From DASQLQ01 sp035629935 (GTDB lineage: Bacteria; Actinomycetota; CADDZG01; WHSQ01), in NCBI GenBank assembly GCA_035629935.1, contig DASQLQ010000076.1, positions 1 through 30,998 of the forward strand: 30,998 nt of DNA, in the 5' to 3' direction. How positions within the stretch are numbered: the stretch's first letter is position 1; each line of letters opens with the position of its first letter. A program made the position numbers and the translations under genes. The notes below the pieces were generated by a model. The model saw only the letters and a program-made list of their open reading frames with translations. It ran no database searches and was not told the origin of the DNA. Positions 23,783-30,998 of the stretch are shown here, piece after piece.

Positions 23783-23791
23783 CGCTGTCCC

Positions 23792-24949
23792 ATGGACCTG
23801 ACGTTTACGCCCGAGCAGGAGGAGTTCCGCGCTGAGGTTCGGTCCTGGCTGCGCGAGAACGTTCCAGCCTCCTTGGCCTCAGCCGGGACGCGCGAGGGAT
23901 TCGATGCGCACCGGGCCTGGGAGCGGACGCTTTCCGGGGCAGGCTACGGCGCGATCCGGTGGCCGACGGAGTACGGGGGCCGAGGCGCCGAACCGGTCCA
24001 CCAGGCGATCTTCGAAGAGGAGTACCTGCTCGCCGGTGGGCCCGAGCGCGTCACCGTCGTCGGTCAGAACCTCCTTGGTCCTACCTTGATGGAGCACGGG
24101 ACCGACGAGCAGCGAGCGCGATGGCTGCCGGGCATCCTCTCCGCCGACGTGATCTGGTCACAGGGGTTTTCGGAGCCGGAAGCGGGGAGCGACCTCGCGG
24201 GGATCAGGACGCGTGCCGTTCGGGAAGGTGACGAGTTGGTCGTGGACGGCCAGAAGATCTGGACTTCCTACGGAACCTTCGCCGACTGGATCTTCGCCTT
24301 AGTGCGAACCGATCCCAACGCCGAGCGCCACCGCGGCATCACGTTCCTGGCGATAGATATGTCCTCCGAAGGCATAGAGGCCCGGCCGATCGTCCAGGCC
24401 GACGGCTTCGCCGGGTTCGCGGAGGTGTTTTTCACCGGCGTGCGCGTTCCGGTGAACAACGTGATCGGGGACGTCGACGCCGGCTGGTCGGTGGCGATGA
24501 CGACGCTCGCGGGCGAGCGTGACTCCCCGGCAGCTCCGGCTGCGCGGTTCCTGCGCGATCTGCGCGAGCTCGCAGATGCGGCCCGTGCCCGAGGAGTCGA
24601 TGAGGATCCGGTAATCAACGATGCCCTCACCGGCTTGCTCGTACGAACCGAGGCGTATCGAGCCCACACCCTGCGCACGCTCTCGAAGCTCTCTCGGGGT
24701 GAGTCCCTCGGGTCGGAGGCCAGCGTCACGAAGCTGCTCTGGTCCGAGCTAGAGCGCGACATATTCGAGACCGGTCGCGATGTCCTGGGACCGTACGCAG
24801 AGACCATTGGCTCTTCCGCACTCATGGACGACCCGCGCGGCTGGAACTCCCGGTACTGGTTCGCACGGGCGGCGACCATCTACGCAGGAACCAGCGAGAT
24901 ACAGCGGAACATCGTGGCCGAGCGCGTCCTCGGCCTCCCCAAAGGCTGA
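23792..24949 (+). CDS. Acyl-CoA dehydrogenase (FadE), catalytic-type subunit
   Basis: A 385-residue flavoprotein. Motifs: WPTEYGGRGAEPVHQAIFEEE (by position, residues 58-77), WSQGFSEPEAGSDLAGIRTR (122-141), GQKIWTSYGTFADWIF (153-168), Glu242 in TTLAGERDS at the helix-G catalytic position, and TIYAGTSEIQRNIVAERVLGLP at the C-terminus. The overall pattern recalls FadE30/FadE17-type enzymes of mycobacteria. An in-frame extension to 23405 is shadow sequence; ATG 23792 starts the family N-terminus and sits behind TACGCT-N9. Its TGA shares a base with the next ATG (TGATG), so it is coupled to the small dehydrogenase subunit and then an SDR gene. It probably forms a heteromeric dehydrogenase with the next product. 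Confidence 0.9.
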   Translation: MDLTFTPEQEEFRAEVRSWLRENVPASLASAGTREGFDAHRAWERTLSGAGYGAIRWPTEYGGRGAEPVHQAIFEEEYLLAGGPERVTVVGQNLLGPTLMEHGTDEQRARWLPGILSADVIWSQGFSEPEAGSDLAGIRTRAVREGDELVVDGQKIWTSYGTFADWIFALVRTDPNAERHRGITFLAIDMSSEGIEARPIVQADGFAGFAEVFFTGVRVPVNNVIGDVDAGWSVAMTTLAGERDSPAAPAARFLRDLRELADAARARGVDEDPVINDALTGLLVRTEAYRAHTLRTLSKLSRGESLGSEASVTKLLWSELERDIFETGRDVLGPYAETIGSSALMDDPRGWNSRYWFARAATIYAGTSEIQRNIVAERVLGLPKG

Positions 24950-25953
24950 TGGATTTCGAATTCGACTCCGAGCAGCTCGCGCTCCGAGACCTGGCGCGCG
25001 ATGTGTTCGAGAAGGAGTCCTCCCCCGCCAGGCTCCGTGACCTATGGGAAGGGGGGCCGCGCGACTCCACGGTGTGGAAGACGTTGGCCGAAGTCGGCTT
25101 ACTCGGTCTTACCGTTCCCGAGGACTACGGGGGCAGTGGCCGAGACGAGATCGATCTTGCGTTGGTGCTGGAGGAGGCGGGGCGGGCAGCCCTGCCCGAA
25201 CCACTCCTCGAGACGGTGGCCGTCGCGGCGCCGCTGTTGTCGGAGGCCGGACTCGACGAACAGAGGCAACGGTGGCTCCCTGCGATCGCCGCTGGTGACG
25301 CGGTGGCAACGGTGCAGCTCGAAGCGAGCCCGTTCGCGGTCGACGCGGACGTCGCCGACGTAGTGATCGTCGAGCAAGACGGAGAACTGCACGCGGTGCC
25401 GAAGGGCTTCTCATTCGAACCGGTCGATGGCGAGGATCGCGCCCGTCGTTTGTTCACGATCGATGCGAAGACGTCGTCGGAAACGCGAACCAACGGAGAT
25501 ACGCCCGACACTCTCGCTCGCTGCGCGACAGCAGCTGCCGCGTTCCTAAACGGAGTCGCGCTCCGGCTCCTCGACATGAGTGTGACCCACGTCTCGGCGC
25601 GACAGCAGTTCGGACGCCCCGTGGGCTCCTTCCAAGCGGTCAAGCACAAGCTCGCAACGGTGCACGTCTTGGTCGACTCGTCGCGCTCCGCTACTTGGTA
25701 TGCCGCGTACGCGCTGGCCCGGAAGCTCCCCGATCGTCAGCGCGCGGCGAGCGTCGCAAAGGCGTATGCATCCGATGCCGCGGCCGTCGCGGGGACCGAG
25801 GCGCTCCAGGTCCACGGTGGGATCGGCTTCACGTGGGAGCACGACCTCCACTTCTGGCTCAAGCGCGGGAAAGCCCTCGAGCAGGCATACGGCTCGGCAG
25901 CCGAGCATCGCCGTCGGCTGAGCGCTCAGGCATGGCAGGGTGACACCGACTGA
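24949..25953 (+). CDS. Acyl-CoA dehydrogenase, small partner-type subunit
   Basis: A 334-residue acyl-CoA dehydrogenase-fold protein, about 50 residues shorter than catalytic members. The N-terminal helical domain (FDSEQLALRDLARDVF, VPEDYGGSGRDEIDLA) and C-terminal FAD-binding part (RQQFGRPVGSFQAVKHKLAT, QVHGGIGFTWEHDLHFWLKR) are kept. The middle beta domain (about 120-180) is shortened, has no SEPxAGSD motif, and the helix-G Glu is missing. It is therefore likely the non-catalytic half of an alpha2beta2 enzyme with the preceding gene product, like FadE28/FadE27-type subunits. It starts in the stop codon of the preceding gene and ends in the start codon of the SDR gene (TGATG both times): tight translational coupling. 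Confidence 0.88.
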   Translation: MDFEFDSEQLALRDLARDVFEKESSPARLRDLWEGGPRDSTVWKTLAEVGLLGLTVPEDYGGSGRDEIDLALVLEEAGRAALPEPLLETVAVAAPLLSEAGLDEQRQRWLPAIAAGDAVATVQLEASPFAVDADVADVVIVEQDGELHAVPKGFSFEPVDGEDRARRLFTIDAKTSSETRTNGDTPDTLARCATAAAAFLNGVALRLLDMSVTHVSARQQFGRPVGSFQAVKHKLATVHVLVDSSRSATWYAAYALARKLPDRQRAASVAKAYASDAAAVAGTEALQVHGGIGFTWEHDLHFWLKRGKALEQAYGSAAEHRRRLSAQAWQGDTD

Positions 25954-26738
25954 TGAGCGAAACCGGACCACCGCCATATCCGGAGGGCCACGAGCTTCTC
26001 CGCGACAAAGTCGTCGTGGTCACCGCCGCGGCGGGGGCCGGGATCGGGCTCGCCACGGCGAAGCGCGCGGCCGAGGAAGGCGCGACCGTGGTTATCAGCG
26101 ATCTCCACGAGGGCCGCCTGGGCAAGGCGGCCGAAGAAATAGCGGAAATCCTCAGCAAACCACCACTCGCTATCCCCTGCGATGTCACAAAGGAAGAGGA
26201 CGTCCAGCGGCTGTTCGACACCGCCGCGAAGGAACACGGCCGCATCGACGTCGCGGTAAACAACGCTGGACTCGGCGGCACGGCGAACGTTGCCGACATG
26301 ACCGACGAGCAGTGGAGCGGTGTCCTCGACGTCTCGCTTAACGGCACCTTCCGATGTACTCGGGCGGCGCTGCGGCACATGCTCCCCTGCCGATCGGGCG
26401 TCATCATCAACCTGGGATCGATCCTCGGCTGGCGCGCCCAGGCCGGGCAGGCTCACTACGCCGCGGCGAAGGCGGGTGTGATGGCCCTCACTCGAGCAGC
26501 CGCGATCGAAGCCGCCACCTCGGGGGTCAGGGTCAATGCGGTCGCGCCCAGCCTGGCGATGACGCCGTTTCTCTCTCGGGTGATGGAGACAGAGGTGCTG
26601 GACGAGCTGGTGGCCAAGGAGGCGTTCGGGCGGGCCGCCGAGCCCTGGGAGGTCGCCAACGTCATCGTGTTTCTGGCCAGCGACTACTCCTCCTATATGA
26701 CCGGCGAGGTGGTCTCGGTCAGCGCTCAGCACCCCTGA
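25953..26738 (+). CDS. SDR dehydrogenase with variant glycine motif
   Basis: A 261-residue short-chain dehydrogenase, third gene of the coupled operon. The cofactor loop reads TAAAGAGIG (residues 24-32): the first Gly of TGxxxGxG is Ala, as in some steroid-cluster SDRs. The rest is standard: NNAG (103-106), Ser156 (NLGSILG), Tyr169 and Lys173 (YAAAK). An N-terminal extension PPPYPEGHELLRDK precedes the fold. It probably acts on a hydroxyacyl-CoA or ring hydroxyl made by the dehydrogenase pair; NAD versus NADP preference is unclear, though the Asp at the end of strand 2 (VISD) favours NAD. The KstR-like site at 26756 follows 18 bases after its stop and belongs to the next gene. Confidence 0.87.
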   Translation: MSETGPPPYPEGHELLRDKVVVVTAAAGAGIGLATAKRAAEEGATVVISDLHEGRLGKAAEEIAEILSKPPLAIPCDVTKEEDVQRLFDTAAKEHGRIDVAVNNAGLGGTANVADMTDEQWSGVLDVSLNGTFRCTRAALRHMLPCRSGVIINLGSILGWRAQAGQAHYAAAKAGVMALTRAAAIEAATSGVRVNAVAPSLAMTPFLSRVMETEVLDELVAKEAFGRAAEPWEVANVIVFLASDYSSYMTGEVVSVSAQHP

Positions 26739-26755
26739 TCAACAGCTTGAAAAAG

Positions 26756-26769
26756 TGAAACACGTTCTA
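26756..26769. promoter_or_regulatory. KstR-like operator (TGAAACACGTTCTA)
   Basis: Fits TNNAACNNGTTNNA at every fixed base, shares AACACGTTCTA with the site at 21371 and is likewise preceded by a run of A. It overlaps the -10 box at 26768, a position suited to repression of the luciferase-like gene. Confidence 0.65.
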
Positions 26770-26773
26770 TATT
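26768..26773 (+). promoter_or_regulatory. -10 element (TATATT) of the luciferase-like gene
   Basis: TATATT with a possible -35 CTTGAA at 26746-26751 (16-base spacer). Transcription would start near 26780, leaving a short leader with AGGAGG at 26804-26809. Confidence 0.55.
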
Positions 26774-26814
26774 GTGCGGTCCCGGGCCACCGCAGGCTCG
26801 GCTAGGAGGTCTGG

Positions 26815-27945
26815 GTGGAGTTCGGAATCTTCCTGCAAGGCCACGTTCCAAGGCGCCGCCTCGAGCAAGATCCCGATTACGAGCACGCGAGCCTGATCGA
26901 AGATGTTCGGCTGGCTGAGGAGGCCGACCGCGCCGGCTTCAAGTATGTGTGGGTTTCCGAGCACCACTTCCTCCACGAGTACTCGCACATCTCCGCTTCC
27001 GAAGTGTTCCTCGGTTATCTAGCGGCAGCAACCGAGCGGATCCACCTCGGATCGGCGATCTTCAACATCACCCCTCCCGTGAACCAACCCGTTCGAGTGG
27101 CCGAGCGGGTCGCGCTGCTGGACCACCTGTCCAAGGGCCGGTTCGAGTTCGGAACCGGGCGTGGGGCCGGCAGCCTCGAGGTCACCGGCTTCGGGATCGA
27201 GAACACCGACGACACCAAGGACATGTTCGAAGAGGTGCTGAAGGAGTTCCCGCGCATGTGGCGGGAGACCGAATACAGCTTCGAAGGGAAGTACTTCTCG
27301 GTTCCGCCCCGTAACGTGCTCCCGAAGCCGTGGAAGAAGCCCCATCCGCCGATCTGGCAGGCGGCCGGCAACCCGCCGACGTATGAGAAAGCAGCACGGA
27401 ACGGTCTCGGAGTGCTCGGTTTCAACTTCTCCTCGTACAAGGAGATGGAACCGATGGTCACGGCCTACAAGAATGCGATCGGCGAGGCCGAGCCCCTCGG
27501 TGAGTTCGTCAACGACAACGTGATGATCACCAACGGCGTCGTCTGCCTCAGCGACGGCGAGCGAGCCCGCAAAGTGGCCACCGACATGGGCAGCGGACTC
27601 CTCCAGAGCCTGGTGTTCCGGTACCACGACACCTTCCCGGCCCCGCCGGGTATCCCCAAGTGGCCCGCCCTTCTTCCCGACGCAGACCTCGAACAGGTCG
27701 AGTGGCGGATCAACGAGGGCTTCCTGCTGTGCGGCGACCCCGACGAGGTCTTGGAGCAAGTAAAGAAGTACGAAAGCATCGGCGCCGACCAGATCGTCTT
27801 TGGACTTCCCGTCGACATGACCCATGAGGACGCGGTCGAGACCATCCAGTTGTTCGGGAAGCACGTGATCCCGAAACTCGATCCCGATCCCGTGCACCGC
27901 ACCACGAAGTTCCGCGACGCGGCCGCCGTAACCGCCCGCACCTAG
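26815..27945 (+). CDS. Luciferase-like (LLM) flavin/F420-dependent oxidoreductase
   Basis: A 376-residue TIM-barrel protein of the bacterial luciferase/F420-dependent oxidoreductase family. Typical features: EFGIFLQGH at strand 1, VWVSEHHFLHEYSHISASEV (residues about 46-65) with the EHHF motif of the active site, HLGSAIFNITPPVNQPVRVAE (about 77-97), GRFEFGTGRGAG (about 108-119) and GDPDEVLEQVKKYESIGADQ near the C-terminus. It catalyses monooxygenation or hydride transfer with FMN or F420; the substrate is unknown. GTG 26815 has AGGAGG five bases upstream. The KstR-like operator over its promoter fits the presence of an LLM gene (Rv3520c) in the mycobacterial KstR regulon. Its TAG stop overlaps that of the convergent regulator within CTAG. 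Confidence 0.9.
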   Translation: MEFGIFLQGHVPRRRLEQDPDYEHASLIEDVRLAEEADRAGFKYVWVSEHHFLHEYSHISASEVFLGYLAAATERIHLGSAIFNITPPVNQPVRVAERVALLDHLSKGRFEFGTGRGAGSLEVTGFGIENTDDTKDMFEEVLKEFPRMWRETEYSFEGKYFSVPPRNVLPKPWKKPHPPIWQAAGNPPTYEKAARNGLGVLGFNFSSYKEMEPMVTAYKNAIGEAEPLGEFVNDNVMITNGVVCLSDGERARKVATDMGSGLLQSLVFRYHDTFPAPPGIPKWPALLPDADLEQVEWRINEGFLLCGDPDEVLEQVKKYESIGADQIVFGLPVDMTHEDAVETIQLFGKHVIPKLDPDPVHRTTKFRDAAAVTART

Positions 27946-29471
27946 CGAACGACGTCGTTCTGCATCGCCCAGAGAGCCGCTGCTGCTCGTGTCGATACGC
28001 CGATCTTCGTGTACACGTGCTGGATGTGGTGGTCGACGGTCTTCGGCGAGATGAAGAGGCGTTCGCCGATCTCTCGCATGGTCAGGCCCATCGCCGCAAG
28101 GTTCAGAACCTCGACCTCACGACTGGTGAGTCCGCCGGGGTGTTGAGTCCGCTGGGATGACGGCGGGGGCGCCTTGCCATGTCCGGCTGCCTCGAGGACG
28201 GCATCGACCGCGACGCCCTCGAGCATCCCCTCCTTTGCGAGTAGGCGGAGATCGACAGCGGCCTGCTGATCCGAGAATGCCGGCCGATCGGCACGCTCGG
28301 TGGTGAGCCCCACGTAGGTCTCTACGGCGGCCAGGATGGTGGCTCCCCGGTCGACGCCGCCGGCTAACAGACCCTTGTGGTATCCCGAGCCGTCGGCCTT
28401 CTCGTGGTGCGCGGCCGCAACCGGGTTGAGCACTGCGAGGCCCGGCGTTCGGCGGAGCACCTGTTCGGTGAGCATCGGGTGAAGTTCGACCTTGTCGAGC
28501 TCCGCGCGGGTGAGAGAACCGGACTTGTCCAAGATCGAGTTTGGGATCGCCGTCGTACCAAGCTCGTGTACGAGGGCGGCCCTGCGAAGCGTCGTGATCT
28601 CCTCGTCAGAGGAGCCGAGCAACTCGGCTGTGTCCGCGGCGAGCTGTGCGCACCGTCGGCTGTGACCCGCCCTGTACGGAGATTTCAAGTCGATGAAGTC
28701 TGCGGCCACGGTGAGGGCCTCGTCGAGTTCAGCGCCACCCAGGATGCGTTGGGGCTGCGGCTCGCGCTCGAGCACGGCATCCCACGGCTCCACTTTCGCA
28801 ACCTCGTCGAACCAGTCCAATCCCTTCGCCACGAACAGGTCGGCGAGCTCCGGGTCGTACGTCCGGTCGCGACGATCTCGTGCGGCGTCGATGGCTTGAG
28901 CCGGTGAGGCGCGGCGGCCAATGGCCTCCATGTCATGGCTCAGGTGGACGACGCGCATCGCGAGCGGGATCTCGTCGCCCTTCGCGCCCGCGGGGTAACC
29001 GTTCCCGTTCCATCGCTCGTAAGTGAATTGCAACGCTCCTCGAACGCCGGCACCGAATCCGAGTCGCCGGACCAGCATGTCGGATGCTTCGCACCCCGTC
29101 GCGAAGTTGTTCACAGCCCATTCATGGGCGCCTTCCTGGAGCGACTGGACGATCTGCTCGCGCTCCTTCGGGTCTCGGCCGGCGGTCGCGAACGCCACCA
29201 TCGCGTGGAAGACCTCTGCCGGATCTGCCGTATCGAGCACCAGAGTCTGCGCGAGGAGGCCGATGTCGTCGCCGAAGATTATGGCGACTTCGTGCGCGTG
29301 TGCGGTGCAGCCCATGTAGCGCAGCAAGGCGGCCCAGTAGACGGTGTCGCGCGTCTCTCGGTCGAAACCCGCCTCCTCACACACGGCCACCCCCAGGAGG
29401 CACGACCGCAGCTGGGACTCGAGCGGTTGTCCGAACGCGTAGTCCTGCGCGAGGGCGAATGTCGCGGCCAA
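27942..29471 (-). CDS. HD-GYP-like regulator with C-terminal LuxR HTH domain
   Basis: At least 509 residues. Two HD/HD-GYP-like domains are followed by a LuxR HTH (LTSREVEVLNLAAMGLTMREIGERLFISPKTVDHHIQ, by position residues about 446-482). The first HD domain (about 1-200) has lost the HD pair (RYMG) but keeps GNGYPAG. The second (about 250-380) has HE for HD and HHEKADGSGYHKG for HHExxDGxGYP, so phosphodiesterase activity toward cyclic di-GMP is doubtful; it may be a sensor. The TTG at 29471 used here has no ribosome site and cuts into family-like sequence (DPSLRLGEL lies just before it). The frame is open to a TAG upstream with no ATG/GTG; GGGAGG at 29509-29514 points to an ATT at 29501. 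It is divergent from the barrel genes. Confidence 0.83.
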   Translation of the reverse strand: MAATFALAQDYAFGQPLESQLRSCLLGVAVCEEAGFDRETRDTVYWAALLRYMGCTAHAHEVAIIFGDDIGLLAQTLVLDTADPAEVFHAMVAFATAGRDPKEREQIVQSLQEGAHEWAVNNFATGCEASDMLVRRLGFGAGVRGALQFTYERWNGNGYPAGAKGDEIPLAMRVVHLSHDMEAIGRRASPAQAIDAARDRRDRTYDPELADLFVAKGLDWFDEVAKVEPWDAVLEREPQPQRILGGAELDEALTVAADFIDLKSPYRAGHSRRCAQLAADTAELLGSSDEEITTLRRAALVHELGTTAIPNSILDKSGSLTRAELDKVELHPMLTEQVLRRTPGLAVLNPVAAAHHEKADGSGYHKGLLAGGVDRGATILAAVETYVGLTTERADRPAFSDQQAAVDLRLLAKEGMLEGVAVDAVLEAAGHGKAPPPSSQRTQHPGGLTSREVEVLNLAAMGLTMREIGERLFISPKTVDHHIQHVYTKIGVSTRAAAALWAMQNDVVR

Positions 29472-29621
29472 CTCGCCCAGGCGCAGAGACGGATCCGAAA
29501 TAGGGAAACCTCCCGATGCGACGGAAGCAGATGAAGCTCGATGCTATATCCGCCACCGGTTGGCAGGAAGGAGGTTCGGAGGCAAGGCCAGACGAGAACA
29601 ACGAGCTAGAGGAGGAGAACG

Positions 29622-29894
29622 ATGATCCTGGCAACGACGAGAGTTGAGGACGTGGACCGCTTTGTGGACATATTTTCGACCAAGGGGGCGGAGAAGCGTC
29701 AACAGCACGGATGCAAGGGCTCAACCGTGTTTCGTGATCCCAATGAGGAGGACAGGGTCTGGGCACTCTTTGATTGGGATGGCGAGGGTTGGACGAGCTT
29801 CGTCTCCGATCCAGATGTCCCATCGATCCTCCAGGAGGCCGGGCACCTGGGCAAGCCACAAGCGGCCGAGATCCTAGGCCAGTACAACGCCTAG
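29622..29894 (+). CDS. Small alpha/beta-barrel-like hypothetical protein
   Basis: A 90-residue protein whose pattern (ILATTRVEDVDRFVDIF, then GCKGSTVFRDPNEEDRVWALFDWD and a helix ending ILQEAGHLGKPQ) suggests a ferredoxin-like dimeric alpha/beta barrel, distantly like the domains at 3778. GGAGG at 29611-29615 is six bases from the ATG. It lies 66 bases before a DUF3303 gene on the same strand, probably an operon, and is divergent from the HD-GYP/LuxR regulator, which may control it. Function unknown. Confidence 0.75.
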   Translation: MILATTRVEDVDRFVDIFSTKGAEKRQQHGCKGSTVFRDPNEEDRVWALFDWDGEGWTSFVSDPDVPSILQEAGHLGKPQAAEILGQYNA

Positions 29895-29960
29895 GTCGGT
29901 ACCGATGACCGACGGCGCCCAACAGAAGCGCATTTTGGGACACGACGAAGGGAGCGCTTG

Positions 29961-30275
29961 ATGAAGTACATGCTCAGTTGGTCCGAACGGGCTCAGGGTT
30001 CGCCCGTGGAATATGAGAACGCCCAGAAGCGGATCCTCGAGGTGTTCACGAAGTGGAAGGCGCCCGACGATTTCATGATCGAGGAATTTGTCATCCGAGT
30101 GGGCGACTGGGGCGGGTACATGTTGGTGGAGTGCAACGATCCGTTGACCGTTCACAAGTTCTGTTCAACATTGCCTGCTTTCACGTTCGAGGCACGGCCG
30201 GTGGTTCCCGTCATGGACGCGGTTCGGGTCGAGCTCGAGGCGATCGATTGGCGCGATGGAGTGAGCGTCAGCTGA
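29961..30275 (+). CDS. DUF3303-family protein
   Basis: A 104-residue protein matching DUF3303: MKYMLSWSERAQGSPVEYENAQKR is cited by position (residues 1-24), FVIRVGDWGGYMLVECND (about 41-58) and the closing PVVPVMDAVRVELEAIDWRD. The fold is predicted to be a small dimeric alpha/beta barrel; no activity is established. The frame opens at TTG 29958, but ATG 29961 has GGGAG six bases upstream and begins the family sequence. It follows the 29622 gene by 66 bases. Its 3' end faces a convergent acyl-CoA dehydrogenase gene. Confidence 0.82.
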   Translation: MKYMLSWSERAQGSPVEYENAQKRILEVFTKWKAPDDFMIEEFVIRVGDWGGYMLVECNDPLTVHKFCSTLPAFTFEARPVVPVMDAVRVELEAIDWRDGVSVS

Positions 30276-30312
30276 CGTTCGAACAACCCCCCGCTGACAC
30301 TCGAGATAGGCC

Positions 30313-30328
30313 GAGGGCGGCCACCCTC
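30313..30328. terminator. Weak hairpin between convergent genes
   Basis: GAGGG-CGGCCA-CCCTC forms a five-pair stem in the 111-bp gap between the DUF3303 gene and the leftward dehydrogenase gene. Only TT follows on the plus strand, so termination is uncertain. Confidence 0.3.
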
Positions 30329-30386
30329 TTACGAAGGTGGTCGTCGCTCGCGTCCGGTCACCAAAGTGCAGACGCGCACCCAATCC

Positions 30387-30998
30387 TCAGCCGAGGACGG
30401 CTGTCCCGACTCGGGATCGGTGCCACGCGGCGTTCCCCCAGGCAGACGACAGTGCCTTGGCGCGCAACAGCCACAGGTGGAGGTCGTGCTCTTCGGTGTA
30501 TCCGATCGCTCCATGCACCTGGAGAGCGGCGCGGCTCGCGTGGTCCGCCGCTTCCGAGGCCGCGGCCTTTGCCATCGACACGTCGCGCCTGCGGTCGGGG
30601 ACGTCGTTCGCCACCGACCATGCCGCTCGGTAGACGACCGGCCGTGTGAACTCCAGACGGATAAGCGCATCCGCGAGGAGGTGCTTCACGGCCTGGAAGC
30701 TGCCGATCGGCTTCCCGAACTGGTGGCGTTCCTTCGCGTACTCCGCCCCGAACTCGATCAGCCGACCCGCAAGCCCGATGAGCTGCGCGGCGGCCGCCAG
30801 GGCGCCCCGATCGAACGCTACGTCCACCGCCCGCTGCGTGGCCTCCCCTTGAGCGATCTTGGTGCCGGCTTCGGGGGCCCACTCAACCGCGAAGAGGCGA
30901 CGGGCACGATCCAGCGATGGTCGCGGCTTCAGCGAGGTCCGTTCGCGCTCCACGGCGTGGAGCTCGTCGCCCGCGCGCAGGAGCAGGAGGTCCGCGAC
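30387..30998 (-). CDS. Acyl-CoA dehydrogenase, C-terminal part (5' end outside window)
   Basis: The minus-strand frame is open from the right edge (204 codons to the stop at 30387). It shows the C-terminal FAD-binding domain: KERHQFGKPIGSFQAVKHLL, a helix-rich middle, and ALQVHGAIGYTEEHDLHLWL before the end. The visible part corresponds to roughly the last 200 of about 330-380 residues. No helix-G ER glutamate is seen and the middle domain looks shortened, so it resembles the small partner-type subunits at 19006 and 24949. The N-terminal half and any upstream partner lie beyond the window. Confidence 0.85.
   Translation of the reverse strand, partial: VADLLLLRAGDELHAVERERTSLKPRPSLDRARRLFAVEWAPEAGTKIAQGEATQRAVDVAFDRGALAAAAQLIGLAGRLIEFGAEYAKERHQFGKPIGSFQAVKHLLADALIRLEFTRPVVYRAAWSVANDVPDRRRDVSMAKAAASEAADHASRAALQVHGAIGYTEEHDLHLWLLRAKALSSAWGNAAWHRSRVGTAVLG

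Noticed and set aside
23405..23791. N-terminal extension of the FadE starting at 23792
   Set aside because: It is antisense to the IpdF-like SDR gene and shows no family similarity.

Overview
The window is GC-rich, densely coding DNA from an actinobacterium (Actinomycetota). I infer this from a Kgd-type fused 2-oxoglutarate enzyme, two proteins of the mycothiol-dependent maleylpyruvate isomerase/DinB fold, F420-type flavin enzymes, a FadE-rich lipid catabolic cluster with KstR-like operators, and TAnnnT promoters placed for near-leaderless transcription. Nothing seen fixes the genus; an uncultured lineage is plausible.

Left part (1-8,000): the 5' 989 codons of kgd (minus strand); a DinB/MDMPI protein; divergent from it a translationally coupled pair (tandem alpha/beta-barrel protein plus a second MDMPI-fold protein); an MFS exporter; tRNA-His; and a membrane sensor whose kinase core is missing, facing a stand-alone receiver domain. 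Middle (8,000-16,200): a secreted esterase; a DUF4062-NB-ARC-TPR STAND ATPase; tRNA-Lys(CTT); then an islet bounded by copies of the 3' half of that tRNA. The islet holds one secreted beta-helix/RTX protein and no integrase. Beyond its right border lie hicB and a hicA remnant.

Right part (16,197-27,945): a lipid/steroid-type catabolic block. It has an acyl-CoA ligase, five complete acyl-CoA dehydrogenases (three with a helix-G glutamate, two small partner-type subunits), three SDR dehydrogenases, a PPOX/FDOR flavin protein and a luciferase-like F420-type oxidoreductase. Two 14-bp sites matching TNNAACNNGTTNNA (KstR operator form) sit on the divergent promoter at 21.37 kb and on the promoter of the luciferase-like gene at 26.76 kb. 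Resemblance of two subunits to FadE26/FadE27 (ChsE4/ChsE5) and of one SDR to IpdF points to sterol or related isoprenoid acids as substrate; this is inference.

Right edge (27,942-30,998): an HD-GYP-like/LuxR regulator with an unclear, possibly ATT, start; divergent from it two small alpha/beta-barrel-type proteins (one DUF3303); and the 3' part of a sixth acyl-CoA dehydrogenase running off the window.
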